Assembly (NCBI GenBank): GCA_030015575.1
Contig: JASDDO010000016.1
Span: forward strand, 112,611,241-112,675,240
Origin: Agapanthus africanus
Lineage: Eukaryota; Streptophyta; Magnoliopsida; Asparagales; Amaryllidaceae
Reading direction: 5' to 3'
DNA: 64,000 bases
Shown in pieces: positions 44,821 to 56,470 of this stretch. The first letter of the stretch is position 1. Each line of letters opens with the position of its first letter. A program made the position numbers and the translations under genes. The notes under the pieces are model-generated. The model saw only the letters and a program-made list of their open reading frames with translations. It made no database searches and was not told where the DNA came from.

Positions 44821-47680
44821 TGTAACACCCGAGCCCAATTATACTATTTCTGGTTCTAGTTGAGTGTTATACATTGCTCATTTCGATTATCCTGATTGTT
44901 TGGTGTTTATTGCTAAATTTTAACCGGTTAAGTCATTTTGGCACATAACAAATTTTAACTCCTAAAATGAAATTAAAAATATCCATGACGGCCTACTCGT
45001 CGCCACTAGTCGCGTGGTAACGTCCGCGTGTCGAGATTTCTTCCCGTTCGGCTAAACGAGCAAGTTTGGACGGCTACGCGCGCGTGCAAGTGTCCGACTT
45101 GGGGGCATGCATTTTAATCATTAAACACCTCTTTTCAAAATTTGGAACTCGCTTAAAATCCTATAATTTGAATTTGGAACATTTGGGCGCAACCCGGGCG
45201 CGATTTGGAAATGTTTCATTTAGCGCCAAAAAGGCCCATTTAATAAAATATTATGAAGCTGAAAATATATATGATAATATATTTTAACGTTAAATAATTT
45301 CTTTTAAATCTCTTAAATTTCCTTTTACCTAACCTCCCCAGCCTATCACGAGCGGCCAACTCGTCTCGTGGGGCCCCCTTCAACCGTCTCTCTCTATCTC
45401 TCTCTCAAATCTCCTTCTCTCTCTATCTCTAATAATCCTCTCTATCTCTCTCTCTCTCTAACCAATCTCTCTCTCTCTCTTCCTATATATATATTTTCTT
45501 ACGCAGCCGCCTCCTCCATCACGAGAACAACCTCCGAACCCTAACCCTAGCCCCTCGTGCTTGCGCCGCCGACCTCCCCGCGACCTCGTCGTCGCCGTCA
45601 TCGCCTCCTCAGCCTAGCCGCACCCTCCTACCTCCTTCCTCCGTCTCTTCCCGCGCCTGCACCCAACCCCGACGCCATCACCCGGCCGCAGATCTCGCCG
45701 TTGACGTCGCCTCCCATCACCGACGACGCCTGCGACTCCCTCTCTTCCTCCTCGTCCCGACCTCGTCGTCGCCTTCCTCCTCCCATCGCCGGACCACCAC
45801 CAGACCCGAGCCCGACCCTAGCACGAATCCCCGGGTCGCCGGGAAACGCGCCGTCGATCATCTCCGTCATTGCCAGAGCCACCGCCGACACCTCCTCTCT
45901 CTCCTGCCACCCAGACCAGACCACTACATCCCTCGTCGCGGCTGCAACAGAATCAGAAACCTTTCAGCCAATGCTGCCGCCTCGCCGCATCTCCTGTTCA
46001 CCTCCGGCGTGCCCATCGCCGTCGGGCCCGTCGTGGTTGCCCCTGGTTCTTCTCTGTAAGCATCACCTTACTTTCCTTTGGTACAAAACCCCCGCTGGTC
46101 GTTTTCCACATGTATCGCGTTTGCTAACTTCGCTGCTTTTGACTTTTGCCGGAATCCCGACCGTGCCGTCGTTTGAACCCGACGCTCCAGCGAAGTACCC
46201 TAGTCCGTGTGGTCCCGCTGTTCGCTGTTGGGACTCGATCCGAAGTCCGTGCACCCGTCTCGTGTTTTCTGCCGACATTGCATCCGTGCTTTCCGGTTTG
46301 CGAAACCGTCGAGGCAAGATTTCTTGCTACATGCTACGTTAAACCAATTAAATGTTGACCCACAAACTTGCTATATTAACTAAGTATTGCTACTTGTCTC
46401 ATTGGACGAAATATGATGTACATTATAATACTGCCACCTAAATCATATTTTGCCACCGTAACCTTAATAACAACTACCTGCTAATCATTTTACTATTTTA
46501 GAGGGAAATAGTCGCACACTTATATCTTTATTGCCTGCTGTTATTAATATTGCGCTACACTGTGATTATTGTACCCCAAGGGTGCGTGAACCTGTTCATA
46601 AGAGAATACAAAGCATCACTGTGTTTACATGGAATAATATTGTTATTTGCTGTTCCTGTTGTTGTTCCTTATTCGTTACTATACCTGTTATCAGCATACA
46701 TTTGATTTCATTATATATTGACCGATCTTGATGCACCTGACACATGTACCGATACACCGGACATGACACCCTATACATACTGACTCAACCTATTGGACTA
46801 CAACCTGACTTGGGGTCCTCACGGACCATTCCTGTTGTCTATCCAGACAGACCTGCTTTTACCTGATTCTGTGTTGACATTAATCCTTGACTACTGAATA
46901 CCTGACCTGACATACATAACGTGGGGGTATGGGGAAATCAAAGGTGAAACCGACTTGTAACTCAACAGTTCGATACTTGTTCTGATCAGTCTTACGGGCT
47001 TGGCCAGTCCGGGAGTGATGATGCTGACATCACTCGTCCATCCTACTACCTATTTTTACTGCCTAGCGGCACGTCTCGGATTCAGCCTCGAGAACCTTGA
47101 CCGTGGTCCCGGGCACGCACGGGATACTATTGAGTTACATCGACGATTCATCAATTGATTTCAAAGACTATAGAGTAGAAACCTGATAGGACAGTTTAGT
47201 CACCACTGCACATTACCCTGCTCTGTTATTTCGTAGTACTGCTTTATTCATGTTCATACCTGTATTGTTTATTACCATGTTTATATTATATTATTTGGTT
47301 GACATGACGCGCTGACGTCTGGGTTTTGCAGGCCCAGATTCCTTACCACTATCGACGACCGAGCAGGAGTACTTCAGCCAGCAGGCTGAACTGTGAGTTC
47401 CTTAGGGTTTAGTTTATTTATTTTCATTTCATTTCCAGATGTGAGCCCGCATTATGGGACGTACTGTTTATTTATTGTATTGGATCATTTGCTTCCGCAC
47501 TCATTGTTTATTGATTCTTGTTATTATGGATTTGGACATGCATTAGATTAGTTTATTATTTTTTTCTTGATATCTCTACAACCGTAATGTGACTGTGGAT
47601 GGATATTTCCTACCCACAGGTAGCATGGTTGGCTATGTCGCGTGCCCAATCTTGCGTACTCTGGGAAGCGGGGCGTGACA
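44821..47680 (+). repeat. Del-type 3' LTR
   Basis: 2,860 bp, the partner of 37106-39963. Differences cluster in the GC-rich leader part, where several CG dinucleotides have become TG or CA, as expected for methylated cytosines. Followed by the TSD ATATC (47681-47685). Confidence 0.92.
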
Positions 47681-48259
47681 ATATCAGTTAACTAGACTCT
47701 ACACATATGCAAAATTGGCTAATTTCACCTAGGGTAAAATCTAGGACCATTTTCTTGAGTTGCCGCATTATTTTGCGACTTTGTTTTAAATATGGATTTG
47801 GTATTTGATATTGTGTTCCGTCGTCTGATATTTGTATGTCAGCGACGGGGGTTGTTTGGTAGTTTTGCAGGAGTAGGTTATAGGATCTAACCTATAAGCG
47901 ACTCGCGTGCCGTTTTGGTTTTCATTCGTGATTTCGATTTACGATACCATATGTTTATATGAAGGCATCCTCACATGGATTTCGAGACGACGGGAAGAGC
48001 ATGGCGACATCGGCTTCGGCAAGAAAGGATGTAGGTGAGTATAAGTATATCTACGGGAGAAGTCGGGTGGATGGCGTATAGTACCTCTGCAAACGTAGTA
48101 TAGGGTTATTATATATTATTATTATTATTATGAGTCGGACGTGACCTCGGATTCTTGAATAGTAGGGTACTATTAAAGACCTGAAGTTGGATTAGATTGA
48201 TTTAGAAAGACTTAATCAGAGGATGATTACCTTGGAGATAATTCGTAGGTTTCATGTAG

Positions 48260-48371
48260 ACACACACACGCATACACACATACACTTGACTTGGTGTATA
48301 TGTATATGTATGTATATATATATATGTGTGTGTGTATGTGTATATATATATATATATGAATGTGTGTAGGT

Positions 48372-48406
<35 letters not shown>
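48260..48406 (+). repeat. Compound microsatellite
   Basis: (CA)n at about 48260-48287, then mixed TG/TA, then an uninterrupted TA tract at about 48374-48406. It is absent from the related LARD-like LTRs, so it expanded in this LTR lineage. Confidence 0.85.
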
Positions 48407-48407
<1 letters not shown>

Positions 48408-49321
48408 CATATACACGTGATATGAGAATATTATATGATACTTGGGGATGAGTCAATATGACCGGGCATGATGCCGTGAGATATTGGATACATGATCGAG
48501 ATATGATATGAAATGTGTTATGATATTAGCGGATCGTTGGGTAATGAGAAAATATATAAATGATAATATGTGTAGATGACAATGAAATGAACGAGACTCT
48601 AGAATAAAACCCAGATCGCAATATGTAACTTAATCACGATATGATGTATGATATGATATTTTAGTGGATCATCTGACGATGTATATTCACATAGACGATG
48701 ATATATGTTGATGATATTAGAATGTATGCGATTATAGTACAGTACCCTTGATCATGATATTGGTTGATGATGATACTATACGAACGATGATGTATATGTG
48801 ATAGTTGACCCGTACCCCGATTTTGGGATGTCGTACGATGGATTTTACCGTACGAAGTATAGATATGATGATTGATATGCACTCTTGACTCGAGGAAGTC
48901 ATACTATGTACGTGACGCTGTTGAGGTTGGATCGCCGACTACTAGAGACATTGGCTCAGACTTTAGGAGGATTCTTCTTACCTTTCGACTAGTTTCTTTA
49001 GTTTAGTCCATTAGTTGGTTAGGTAAATGTTAGTTTAGGCTTGAGTCATACTTTTTCAAAACTAACGAATCGTGCGTATTTTTAAAAACAGCCTGAGGGA
49101 TACTACGGATTTTTCAAAGGTCGTATCCTTTCTCAAAAACACCGTAGCCCCTATTTTTTTTAAAACCACTACAAAATGGTATGACTCGTATTGTAGAAGT
49201 GTATATTCTTCGGTATTGCGGTTATTACTTCTTCTTTGTTATATTCATGTTATCATTATACTGCATGTTTATACATATGTTCCTTAACTGTTATGATTCC
49301 ATTTGTTAAGACACCAGCACC

Positions 49322-49387
49322 ATTACCGATGATGCACATGTTCCACGTACATTTATTTGTCGGCTCACACACATCATCATCGGTAAT
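49322..49387 (+). promoter_or_regulatory. Conserved inverted repeat in the solo LTR
   Basis: ATTACCGATGATG (49322-49334) pairs perfectly with CATCATCGGTAAT (49375-49387), 13 bp. The loop keeps CCACGTAC and GGCTCACACACATC from the LARD-like LTR although flanking sequence has diverged. Confidence 0.65.
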
Positions 49388-50987
49388 TGCCATGTCACGT
49401 ACACCTTAGAACATATTATCTCATTGATATAATCAGTTAAATGATAGTTCCAATATAATATTAGTGTTATTGCCCTCCTTCACTAGTGAGATATTGCATT
49501 CTTTACTTAGACACTTCATGCATTCATAGATTCATTTGGTTATGCTCTATGGTAGCTTTATGCCGGTATTCATGCTTATTGACTCTTGATTCTTTGATTT
49601 CGTATTTTCATGAGATTTCTGGATTTTGGGGAAAACCGCAAGAATTTTATAAAACTTTTTATCATTATTTAAAAATAGAAATTTTTGGTTTTGTCATGAT
49701 GTGATGTGTTCTGTCCACCATGAGTTTTCTCAGTTCTTGAGCAGTATCATATACCCGATTCGAGGAGGGGGATGCACCGTCTGCGGGTACATGGTTGGCC
49801 CGGTATGGTACCTCGGGGAAAGAAGATCGCAGATGATGGAATTGAGCCCGGCAGAGGAGCACTACCTACCGGTTATTTATGACGCGGTGGATATCCGGAG
49901 GATACCGACCGTAGTCGTGTGATTTGATGATATGGGCCGATCCGGACGGCCGGAGCCCGAGATATTGAGATTTGAGATACAGAGATATGAGATTGAGATA
50001 TAGAGATATGAGATATCGAGACTTTGAGATTTACATGCTTTGTGTCGATGCTTGACACGGATTTCCATGGATTTCATTGATGATACTTCAGTTATTTCAG
50101 AAGAAATTTTACTGAGATAAAAATACATATTTTCTTATATCAGATTATCCAGATTTCTTGGTGGATTGTTTCATTCATGATGCATTCATACATCATACAC
50201 ATACATAATACATATTGCTACTTAGTGACACTAAGATGAGCACTAAGTATTTCACTTATGCATAGCCTATTACCCTATCACTACTAGATGTCTAGTACTA
50301 TGTTGAGTATATTATATGACCTAGTGGAGCGTCGTGCATGCGATTTCTACCCGCAGATGTCTTCTACTCACGAGTTGGCAACTCACCCCCGTTGTGCCAA
50401 ATTTTCTTACAGGTTTTGATGTACAGGTTTCCTTGGCGGCTTGCTGGCACAACACTTCATTCAGGGTGATTGCTTGGGTATGTTGGTTTACTTGCATCGT
50501 GACCGCCGTTGTACTTTATTTAATCAGATATATCTAGTAAACTCCATCAACTAGATTTGTATTCTTTGATAGACTTAGAAGACCAGTTGTTTATTCTTTT
50601 GACCTTAGAGTCGTGCTTGTATTATTATGGTTTTCTGGTGGATATTGGTTTTCTTCTGAGTTTTGTTCCTCGTCCTTCGGCGTTGTATATTTTATTGCTT
50701 GCGTGGTTATGACCGCCAATTGGCGAAGAGCTAGCTCCCGCTTGGGGATGCCTTTATTATTGCTTTTGCATATATATTCTTGTTTGTACCCGTTTGGGAC
50801 CAGTTTTTACAAAGGAGACTCTGCCGAAATTTTCGAGAAAATATGATGTTGCTTTTAAACATATTTTCCTTCACTTCTTCTTTTAAATAGTTTAGATTCT
50901 GGGCTTCGGCTTACTTAGATTACGTTACGCCTTGAGACGTTTCATAATTTAAGTGCCGGTCACGTTCCGTACCTTCGGGTCGTGACA

Positions 50988-51720
50988 TGGATCGCATGCA
51001 TTGTCCCGGTGAAGAAGAAAAATGGACAGATCCGGGTTTGTATCGATTTTAGGGACCTTAACAAGGCATGCCCTAAAGATGATTTCCCGCTTCCGGTCAT
51101 GAAAATGATGGTCGATGACATCTCAAATTACGAGCTGCTCACCTTCATAGACGGTTCGTCTGAGTACAATCAGATATAAATGTCGCTTGAGGATGAGAAG
51201 CATACAACATTTTGAACCCCGATCGGCATATACTGTTACAAAGTGATGCCGTTCGGACTGAAGAACGCAGGTGCTACATATCAAAGGGCAATGACCAATT
51301 TCTCTGATGACCTAATCAATGAAGTCGTTGAATGCTATGTAGATGATCTGGTCGTCAAGACTAAAGCCAAGGCCAATCACATTCAAGATCTTATGACCGT
51401 TCTCACTAGACTGAGGGAATATGATCTGAAGATGAATCCTCTAAAGTGCGCTTTTGGCGTGTCATCGGGAAAATTCCTCTGTTTCATAGTCCGACATCGA
51501 GGGATCGAAGTTGACCCATCCAAGATAAAGGTCATCATGGAGATGCCCCCTCCGAAGAATCTGACGCAGCTAAGATCTTTTCAAGGCAAGCTTGCTTATA
51601 TATGAAGGTTTATCTCAAATTTATCGGGCATATGTAGGCCCTTCTCAAAGCTCATGAAGAAATGAGCTCTTTTTGACTGGGATGCCGAATGTAAAGGAGC
51701 GTTCGAAGCATCAAATAGTA
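50988..51720 (+). pseudogene. pol: Tat-lineage reverse transcriptase, main part
   Basis: This resumes the RT cut at 35989: WIACIVPVKKKNGQIRVC, IDFRDLNKACPKDDFPLP, then VMPFGLKNAGATYQRAM and the active site YVDDLVVKTK (YVDD at 51336-51347). All RT blocks are collinear with Tat-type elements. Lesions visible: TAA at 51177-51179, TGA at 51213-51215, TGA at 51603-51605 and another TGA near 51664. The two catalytic Asp are present. It synthesised cDNA from the RNA genome when alive. Confidence 0.87.
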
Positions 51721-51975
51721 CCTGTTGCACCCTCCTATGCTTGCTGCTCCTATTTCACATAAAACGTTGATTCTCTATACTGCCGCGCTAGATGAATCAC
51801 TCAGTGCACTCCTTGTCCAGAACAACGAGGAGGGAAAAGAAAATGCCCTCTACTAGCTCAGTCGAACTATAGTTGGGGCGGAACAAAACTATTCCCCGAT
51901 CGAAAAGCAATGCGTGGCTTTGATATTCGCTGTAATGAAGCTGAGGCACTATCTACTTGCTCATCGGGTTATGCC
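51721..51975 (+). pseudogene. pol: Tat-lineage first RNase H (gypsy type), truncated
   Basis: Reads LYTAALDESLSALLVQNNEEG, then (after a TAG at 51854-51856) LSRTIVGAEQNYSPIEKQ and FAVMKLRHYLLAHRV. The frame changes at about 51975, and the short stretch that normally follows LAHRV (before GRMARWAVML) is missing, so a small deletion removed the end of this domain. Confidence 0.75.
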
Positions 51976-52518
51976 GGTAGAATGGCGAGATGGGCTGTCA
52001 TGCTGCTTGAATTTGACATAATTTATACTCCTCAGAAAGTAGTGAAAGGGCAAGCTCTTGCAGACTTTCTTGCTGTTCATCACGTACCAGAAGGGTCACC
52101 GCTCAATTGCGAGTTACCCAATGAACAAGTGCTGCACCTCGAAGAAGATGAGCCATGTTGGGAGCTCTACTTCGATGGAGCCTCATCAATGAGGAGCTCC
52201 GGCAAATCAATCATCCCGGAGATAAAAGCAGGGATAGGATTGGTGTTCATCACGCCATTGATGGGAACCCTACGACGTTCTTTTGTTCTCACCGAGCCTC
52301 GCATAAACAATGAGGCTGAGTATGAAGCTCTGATACCTTATTTGGAGCTCGCCATAGAAATGGAAATCCTTCGGCTACGAGTCTATGGTGATTCCCATCT
52401 TGTCGTCAATCAAGTAAGCAGCGACAATAAGATATACAAATCCGAGTTATCTCGATATAAAACCCGAGTGGTGGAATTCATGAAACGGTTCACTCATATT
52501 GAGCTAATGAGTCCCTAG
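51976..52518 (+). pseudogene. pol: Tat-lineage connection and second (archaeal-type) RNase H
   Basis: GRMARWAVMLLEFDIIY ... GQALADFLA is the tail of the first RNase H. It is followed by a second, complete RNase H: WELYFDGAS (Asp), NNEAEYEALI (Glu), VYGDSHLVVNQ (Asp). Two RNase H domains in tandem is the hallmark of the plant Tat lineage. The frame ends at a TAG (52516-52518) and then reads on in another frame. Confidence 0.85.
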
Positions 52519-53735
52519 AGCGTTGAACAGAAAAGCCGACAAACTCGCTCGCCTAGCTAAGGAGCTAGCTGATCTGACATAGACAAAATTCTAATCACAG
52601 TCAGAAGCCGGCAAATTCTGTCTCTAGTCTCTTTGCATGAAGAAGAAAGCGTAGAACAAGAGAACAATCCTTCCGAAGAAGCTTCGATCATTCAAGACGA
52701 GTCCGATTGGAGAGACCCCTTCATGGAGTACCTCCTATACGACAAGCTGCCCGAAGAAAAATCTACGAGGATTTAGCTGAAGAAGAGAACTCTCCGATAC
52801 GTGTTTGTAAATAATACGCTATACCGCAGATCATATGACCAACTCTGGCTCAGGTGCCTATCATCGGCCGAAGCCCAAAAAGTGATGAAAGAAGTTCACT
52901 CAGGCATCTGCGGGGCTCACCAGTCCGGCCCTAAAATGCAGCTTCAGATCAAACGACTTTGATATTACTGGCCCACCATGATAGGGGATTGCGAAGAGCA
53001 TGCAAAGAAATACCATCTCTACCAAATTCATGGTGATTTCAATCACAAGCATCCCAATCCGTTGCATCCTACGGTGGCGTCGTGGCCTTTCAAAGTTTGG
53101 GACACCGACATAGTTGGCCCGATTGATCCTCCATCATCCAAACGCCACCGGTTCATATTGGCCGCAACAGACTACTTCTCCAGATGGGTTGAAGCTGTCC
53201 CGCTAAAAGAAGTCAAGACAGAAGATATTCTGACATTCTTCCGGTATAATATTCTATACCGTTTCGGTACACCAAGTAGAATCATTTCTGACAACGTGCT
53301 TTCTTTCAAGAGCTTCAAAATCTCAAGGTTTGCTACTCAGCACAAGATAGACTGGAGATATTCCTCCATCTATAATCCAATAGCCAATGGGCTAAACGAA
53401 GCCTTCAATAAAAATCTATGCAAGCTTCTGAGGAAAAATGCTTCAGCCAACAAGATAGACTGGAATCTCAAACTTCACGAGGCGTTGTGGGCATATCGTA
53501 CCACACACCGCACTCCAACTCAGTCCACTCCATACTCATTACTCTTCGGAGTAGAGGCGATCCTCCCCCTCGAAGTCGAAGTTCCAAGCTTAAGAATGGT
53601 CATTCAGCACGAGTTGACGGAGAAGGAATACGTGCTCCTTAGGCTCCAAGAGCTCGACTCCCTTGAAAAAAAGAGGCGCACGGTACAGCAAAATCTGGGG
53701 GCTGTACCGAGCCCAAATGTAACGGGCCTATGACA
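52519..53735 (+). pseudogene. pol: Tat-lineage integrase
   Basis: The N-terminal part (52519-52977) is fragmented by stops and frame changes but shows RKADKLARLAKELADL and KEVHSGICGAHQSGPKM, the two His of the zinc finger. In the 251-codon frame from 52978 the finger's two cysteines are both Tyr (TAC at 53011 and 53020; family form C-H-L-C). The DDE core keeps D (53107-53109, DTDIVGP), D (53290-53292, IISDN) and E (53398-53400, NEAFN). A frameshift near 53690-53700 precedes the stop. Long dead. Confidence 0.85.
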
Positions 53736-53959
53736 AGATAACCCATCTCCGCACTTTCAAGAAAGGCGAATTGGTGTCTTTCCTCAAAAGACCGATTATC
53801 CCCAATCGACATGCCAAGGGAAAATTCGAACCAAACAGGGAAGGACCATACGTCATCGAGAAAGTGTTTGATGGAGGATCCTACCAGCTGATAAATGCTG
53901 AGGGAGAAAGGCCCATGCCACCCATCAATGGCCGATATCTCAAGAAATACTACGCGTGA
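53736..53959 (+). pseudogene. pol: Tat-lineage pol C-terminus
   Basis: In the frame after the shift: LVSFLKRPIIPNRHAKGKF, then EGPYVIEKVFDGGSYQL and GRYLKKYYA-stop at 53957-53959. The GPY motif and the final LKKYYA are the standard end of Tat pol; no further coding sequence follows. Confidence 0.85.
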
Positions 53960-54276
53960 ATGCTCCAAGTCGTAGGCAAATTGAGCACACCGGCCCTACG
54001 GTCTGGATCATACATTCTGCAAAACAGTATACAATCTACGGGCGTAAAACGATCCCTATCTCTCCTAAGTCCTACCGGCGGGACTACATTTAAAGTCCCA
54101 CCAGCAATGAAGATTCGCCAATGTAAAAAAAAAGAAAAAAAAAAGGTATGTCCATAAGCAAAACGGGCACGGATGAAACCCGAAAAGGCTCTGTGAGTAA
54201 AAACAGCAGGACTGCCGGCGAGTTTGTGAAAACCCGAAAAGGCGCAAACTTGTAAAATAGAAGGAGATGAAATACA

Positions 54277-54470
54277 CTCGCAAAGTCCTCTCAACTTTGT
54301 GAGGAGAAAATCCCTGTGTGAGATCCTTACGACTCACAAAGGAGCAACACACTTAGGAATCCCTACGATAACCAGGGAGAAAATACACCTGCGAGATCCT
54401 CTCGACTCGTAGGGAGAAAGTGCTTTTATGAGACCCTTACGGCTTATAAAATTGAAAAGCCTTAGGTGAT
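54277..54470 (+). repeat. Hairpin-forming repeats in the Tat 3' region
   Basis: Successive units of about 50-60 bp each carry an inverted repeat around 'atccttacga': CTCGCAAAGT/ACTTTGTGAG (54277-54303), TGTGAG/CTCACA, TGCGAG/CTCGTA, TATGAG/CTTATA. A second set at 55010-55210 has TACG/CGTA, TATGAG/CTCGTA and TATGGG/CTCATA. Arms change together, keeping the pairing with some G.U. Confidence 0.65.
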
Positions 54471-54519
54471 AGGGATCTAAACCTGTCTCATGAGCCACCG
54501 CTCCTTAACGGGAAACGGA

Positions 54520-54853
54520 AAATGATGAGTCGCTCTTGGCATTGCTTCAGTGTTAGCGATGTTGATGCCGACCAAGAACCCAAATCCCAAGTCTTCCAAG
54601 GGCAAATGATGAGTCGCTCCTGGCATTGCTTCAGTGTTAGCGGTGCTAATGCCGACCCAAAAACCAAATCCCAAATCCTCCTAAGGCAAATGATGAGTTG
54701 CTCCAGACATTATTCCAGTGCAGTAATGTTAATGCCAAACAAGATCCGAATTCTATGTCCTCAAACGGTGAATGATAAGTCGCTCCTGATATCATATTCC
54801 AGTGCAGAGATACAAACGCCAACCAAAATCCAATTTCCCAAAATTCTCCCAGC
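54520..54853 (+). repeat. Tandem repeat of 82-84 bp
   Basis: Four units starting at 54520, 54604, 54688 and 54770, each beginning 'aatgatgagtcgctc' and containing 'ttcagtgttag...gccgacc'. Further single units are at about 55264 and 55454. Divergence rises towards the right. Confidence 0.8.
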
Positions 54854-55642
54854 CCTACGGTTGGTCCCCAAGTTGACTACCGTATACAATCCACGGGCTC
54901 AAATAATTCCCATACCCATGCCCCACCACAATCACAAGTTACGTGGCTGGTCTTCACCCTATGAATTATGCTCCATTTGGGAAGACCCACTCATGTGTCC
55001 TCACGATACATGAGGAGAACAAACTTACGGGATCATCACGACTCGTAAGAAAAACACCTTCATGGGATCCTTACGACTCACAAAGGAAATACACACTTGG
55101 GAGTCCCCAAGAATCCTAAAAAGAAAGTACACCTATGAGAACCTTTCGACTCGTATGGAGAAAATGCTTTTATGGGACCCTTATGGCTCATAAAATTGAA
55201 AAGCCTTAGGTGATAGGGACCTAAACCTGTCTCCTAAGCCATCACTCCTCAATAGGAAAAGCAAATGATGAATTGCTCTTGGCACATGTGCTTCGGTGTT
55301 AGCAACGCTGATGCCTACCCTAACCCCAAAATTCCAAACTCCAATCCAATAGACCCATACGTCTTTAAACTAGGAACAAATGACCTCTAAGTCGTTAAAC
55401 TGGGAACATATGACCCCTAAGTCGTTAAACTGGGAACGAGGGAAGCCCTCTCATGGCAAATGATGATTCGCTCCAAGTACCGTATTCCAGTATAGCGATA
55501 CTGATGTCAACACAAATCGCATCAAATCAGCAAGACAACCAACGACCTCCCAAGTGGATTCAAGCTCAACCTCGGAAACAAGTCGGATCGCAAGTCATCT
55601 TCAACCCTAACACCACAAGAAGCGGAGCAAGTCAAATCAAGA

Positions 55643-56470
55643 ACCGACCGTCCAGGTCGCTAAAAGGGCAGCACCGACCGTCCAACTCTTTAAAAGGGCA
55701 GCACCGACCGTCCAAGTCGCTACAAGGGCAGCACCGACTGTTCAAGTCGCAAAAAAGGCAGCACCGACCGTCCACATTGTTAAAAGGGTAGCACCGACCG
55801 TCCAAGTCACAAAAAGGGCAGCACCGACCGTCCAAGTCGCTAAAAGGGCAACACCGACCGTCCAAGTCGTAAAGAGGGAAGCACCGACCGTCCATGCCGC
55901 TATAAGGGCAGCACCAACCGTCCACGTCGCTAAAAGGGTAGCACCGACCGTCCAAGTCTCTAAAAGGGCAGAACCGACCGTCCACGTCGCTAAAAGGGCA
56001 GCACCGACCGTCCAAGTTGCTACAAGGATAGCACCGACTGTTCAAGTCGCAAAAAAGGCAGTACCGACCGTCCACGTCGCTAAAAGGGCAGCACCGACCG
56101 TCCAAGTCGCAAAAAGGAAAGCACCGACCGTCCAAGTCGCTAAAAGGGCAGCACCGACCGTCCAAGTCGCAAAGAGGGAAGCACCGACCGTCCACGCCGC
56201 TATAAGGGCAGCACCGACCGTCCACGTCGCTAAAAGGGTAGCACCGACCGTCCAAGTCGCTAAAAGGGCAGAACCGACCGTCCGCGCCGCTAAAAAGGCA
56301 GCACCGACCGTCCAAGTCGCAAAAATAGCAGAACCGACCGTCCAAGTCGCAAAAATGGCAGAGCCGACCGTCCACGTCGCTAAAATGGCAAAAAAAAACG
56401 AACGACCATCCATGTCGCAAAAATGGCAGCACCGACCGTCCACGTTGCAAAAAGGGCAGTATCGACCTCC
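55643..56470 (+). repeat. 30-bp tandem array with 300-bp higher-order period
   Basis: About 27 units of a 30-bp repeat: gcaccgaccgtccaagtcgc followed by taaaagggca. Variants recur exactly ten units apart: gcaccgactg at 55731 and 56031; 'aaagagggaa' at 55871 and 56171; 'gaaccgaccg' at 55971 and 56271. Because 30 is a multiple of three, a 286-codon minus-strand frame with a D-L-D-G-R-C-C-P-F-S repeat stays open; I treat that as a by-product. Such arrays in Tat/Ogre 3' regions are known sources of satellite DNA. Confidence 0.92.

Larger units (their letters stand above)
37106..47680 (+). mobile_element. Del/Tekay-type Ty3/gypsy chromovirus, nearly complete
   Basis: 10,575 bp flanked by ATATC (37101-37105, 47681-47685). 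LTRs of 2,858 and 2,860 bp start TGTAACAC and end GGGCGTGACA. A tRNA-Met-type primer site, one gag-pol reading frame of 1,476 codons with two nonsense codons, and a C-terminal chromodomain-like segment identify a plant chromovirus of the Del/Tekay type. It inserted into the solo LTR. Roughly 34 LTR differences by eye (about 1.2%) suggest a fairly recent insertion. Confidence 0.92.
35990..50987 (+). mobile_element. Solo LTR related to the LARD-like family, split by a Del-type element
   Basis: Starts TATAACATTTC (the expected TG has become TA) and ends GGTCGTGACA, flanked by TGGAT on both sides. After removal of the nested element (37106-47680 plus one TSD copy) it is about 4.42 kb, close to the 4.25-kb LTR of the LARD-like element. 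It matches that LTR at many blocks, including the start, 'gagaagtcgggtgg' near 48056, the ATTACCGATGATG stem, and the region 50340-50987. There is no interior or second LTR, so this is a solo LTR, left by recombination between two LTRs. Confidence 0.87.
47686..50987 (+). repeat. Solo LTR, distal 3.3 kb
   Basis: This continues 35990-37105. It holds a CA/TG/TA microsatellite (48260-48406), the conserved inverted repeat ATTACCGATGATG/CATCATCGGTAAT (49322-49334, 49375-49387), a GAGATAT purine array (49965-50035), and an end that matches 16850-17516 of the LARD-like LTR. No gene. Confidence 0.87.

Noticed and set aside
55643-56470. CRISPR-like regular spacing
   Set aside because: The 30-bp units are contiguous with no unique spacers, and the DNA is plant; it is a tandem repeat.
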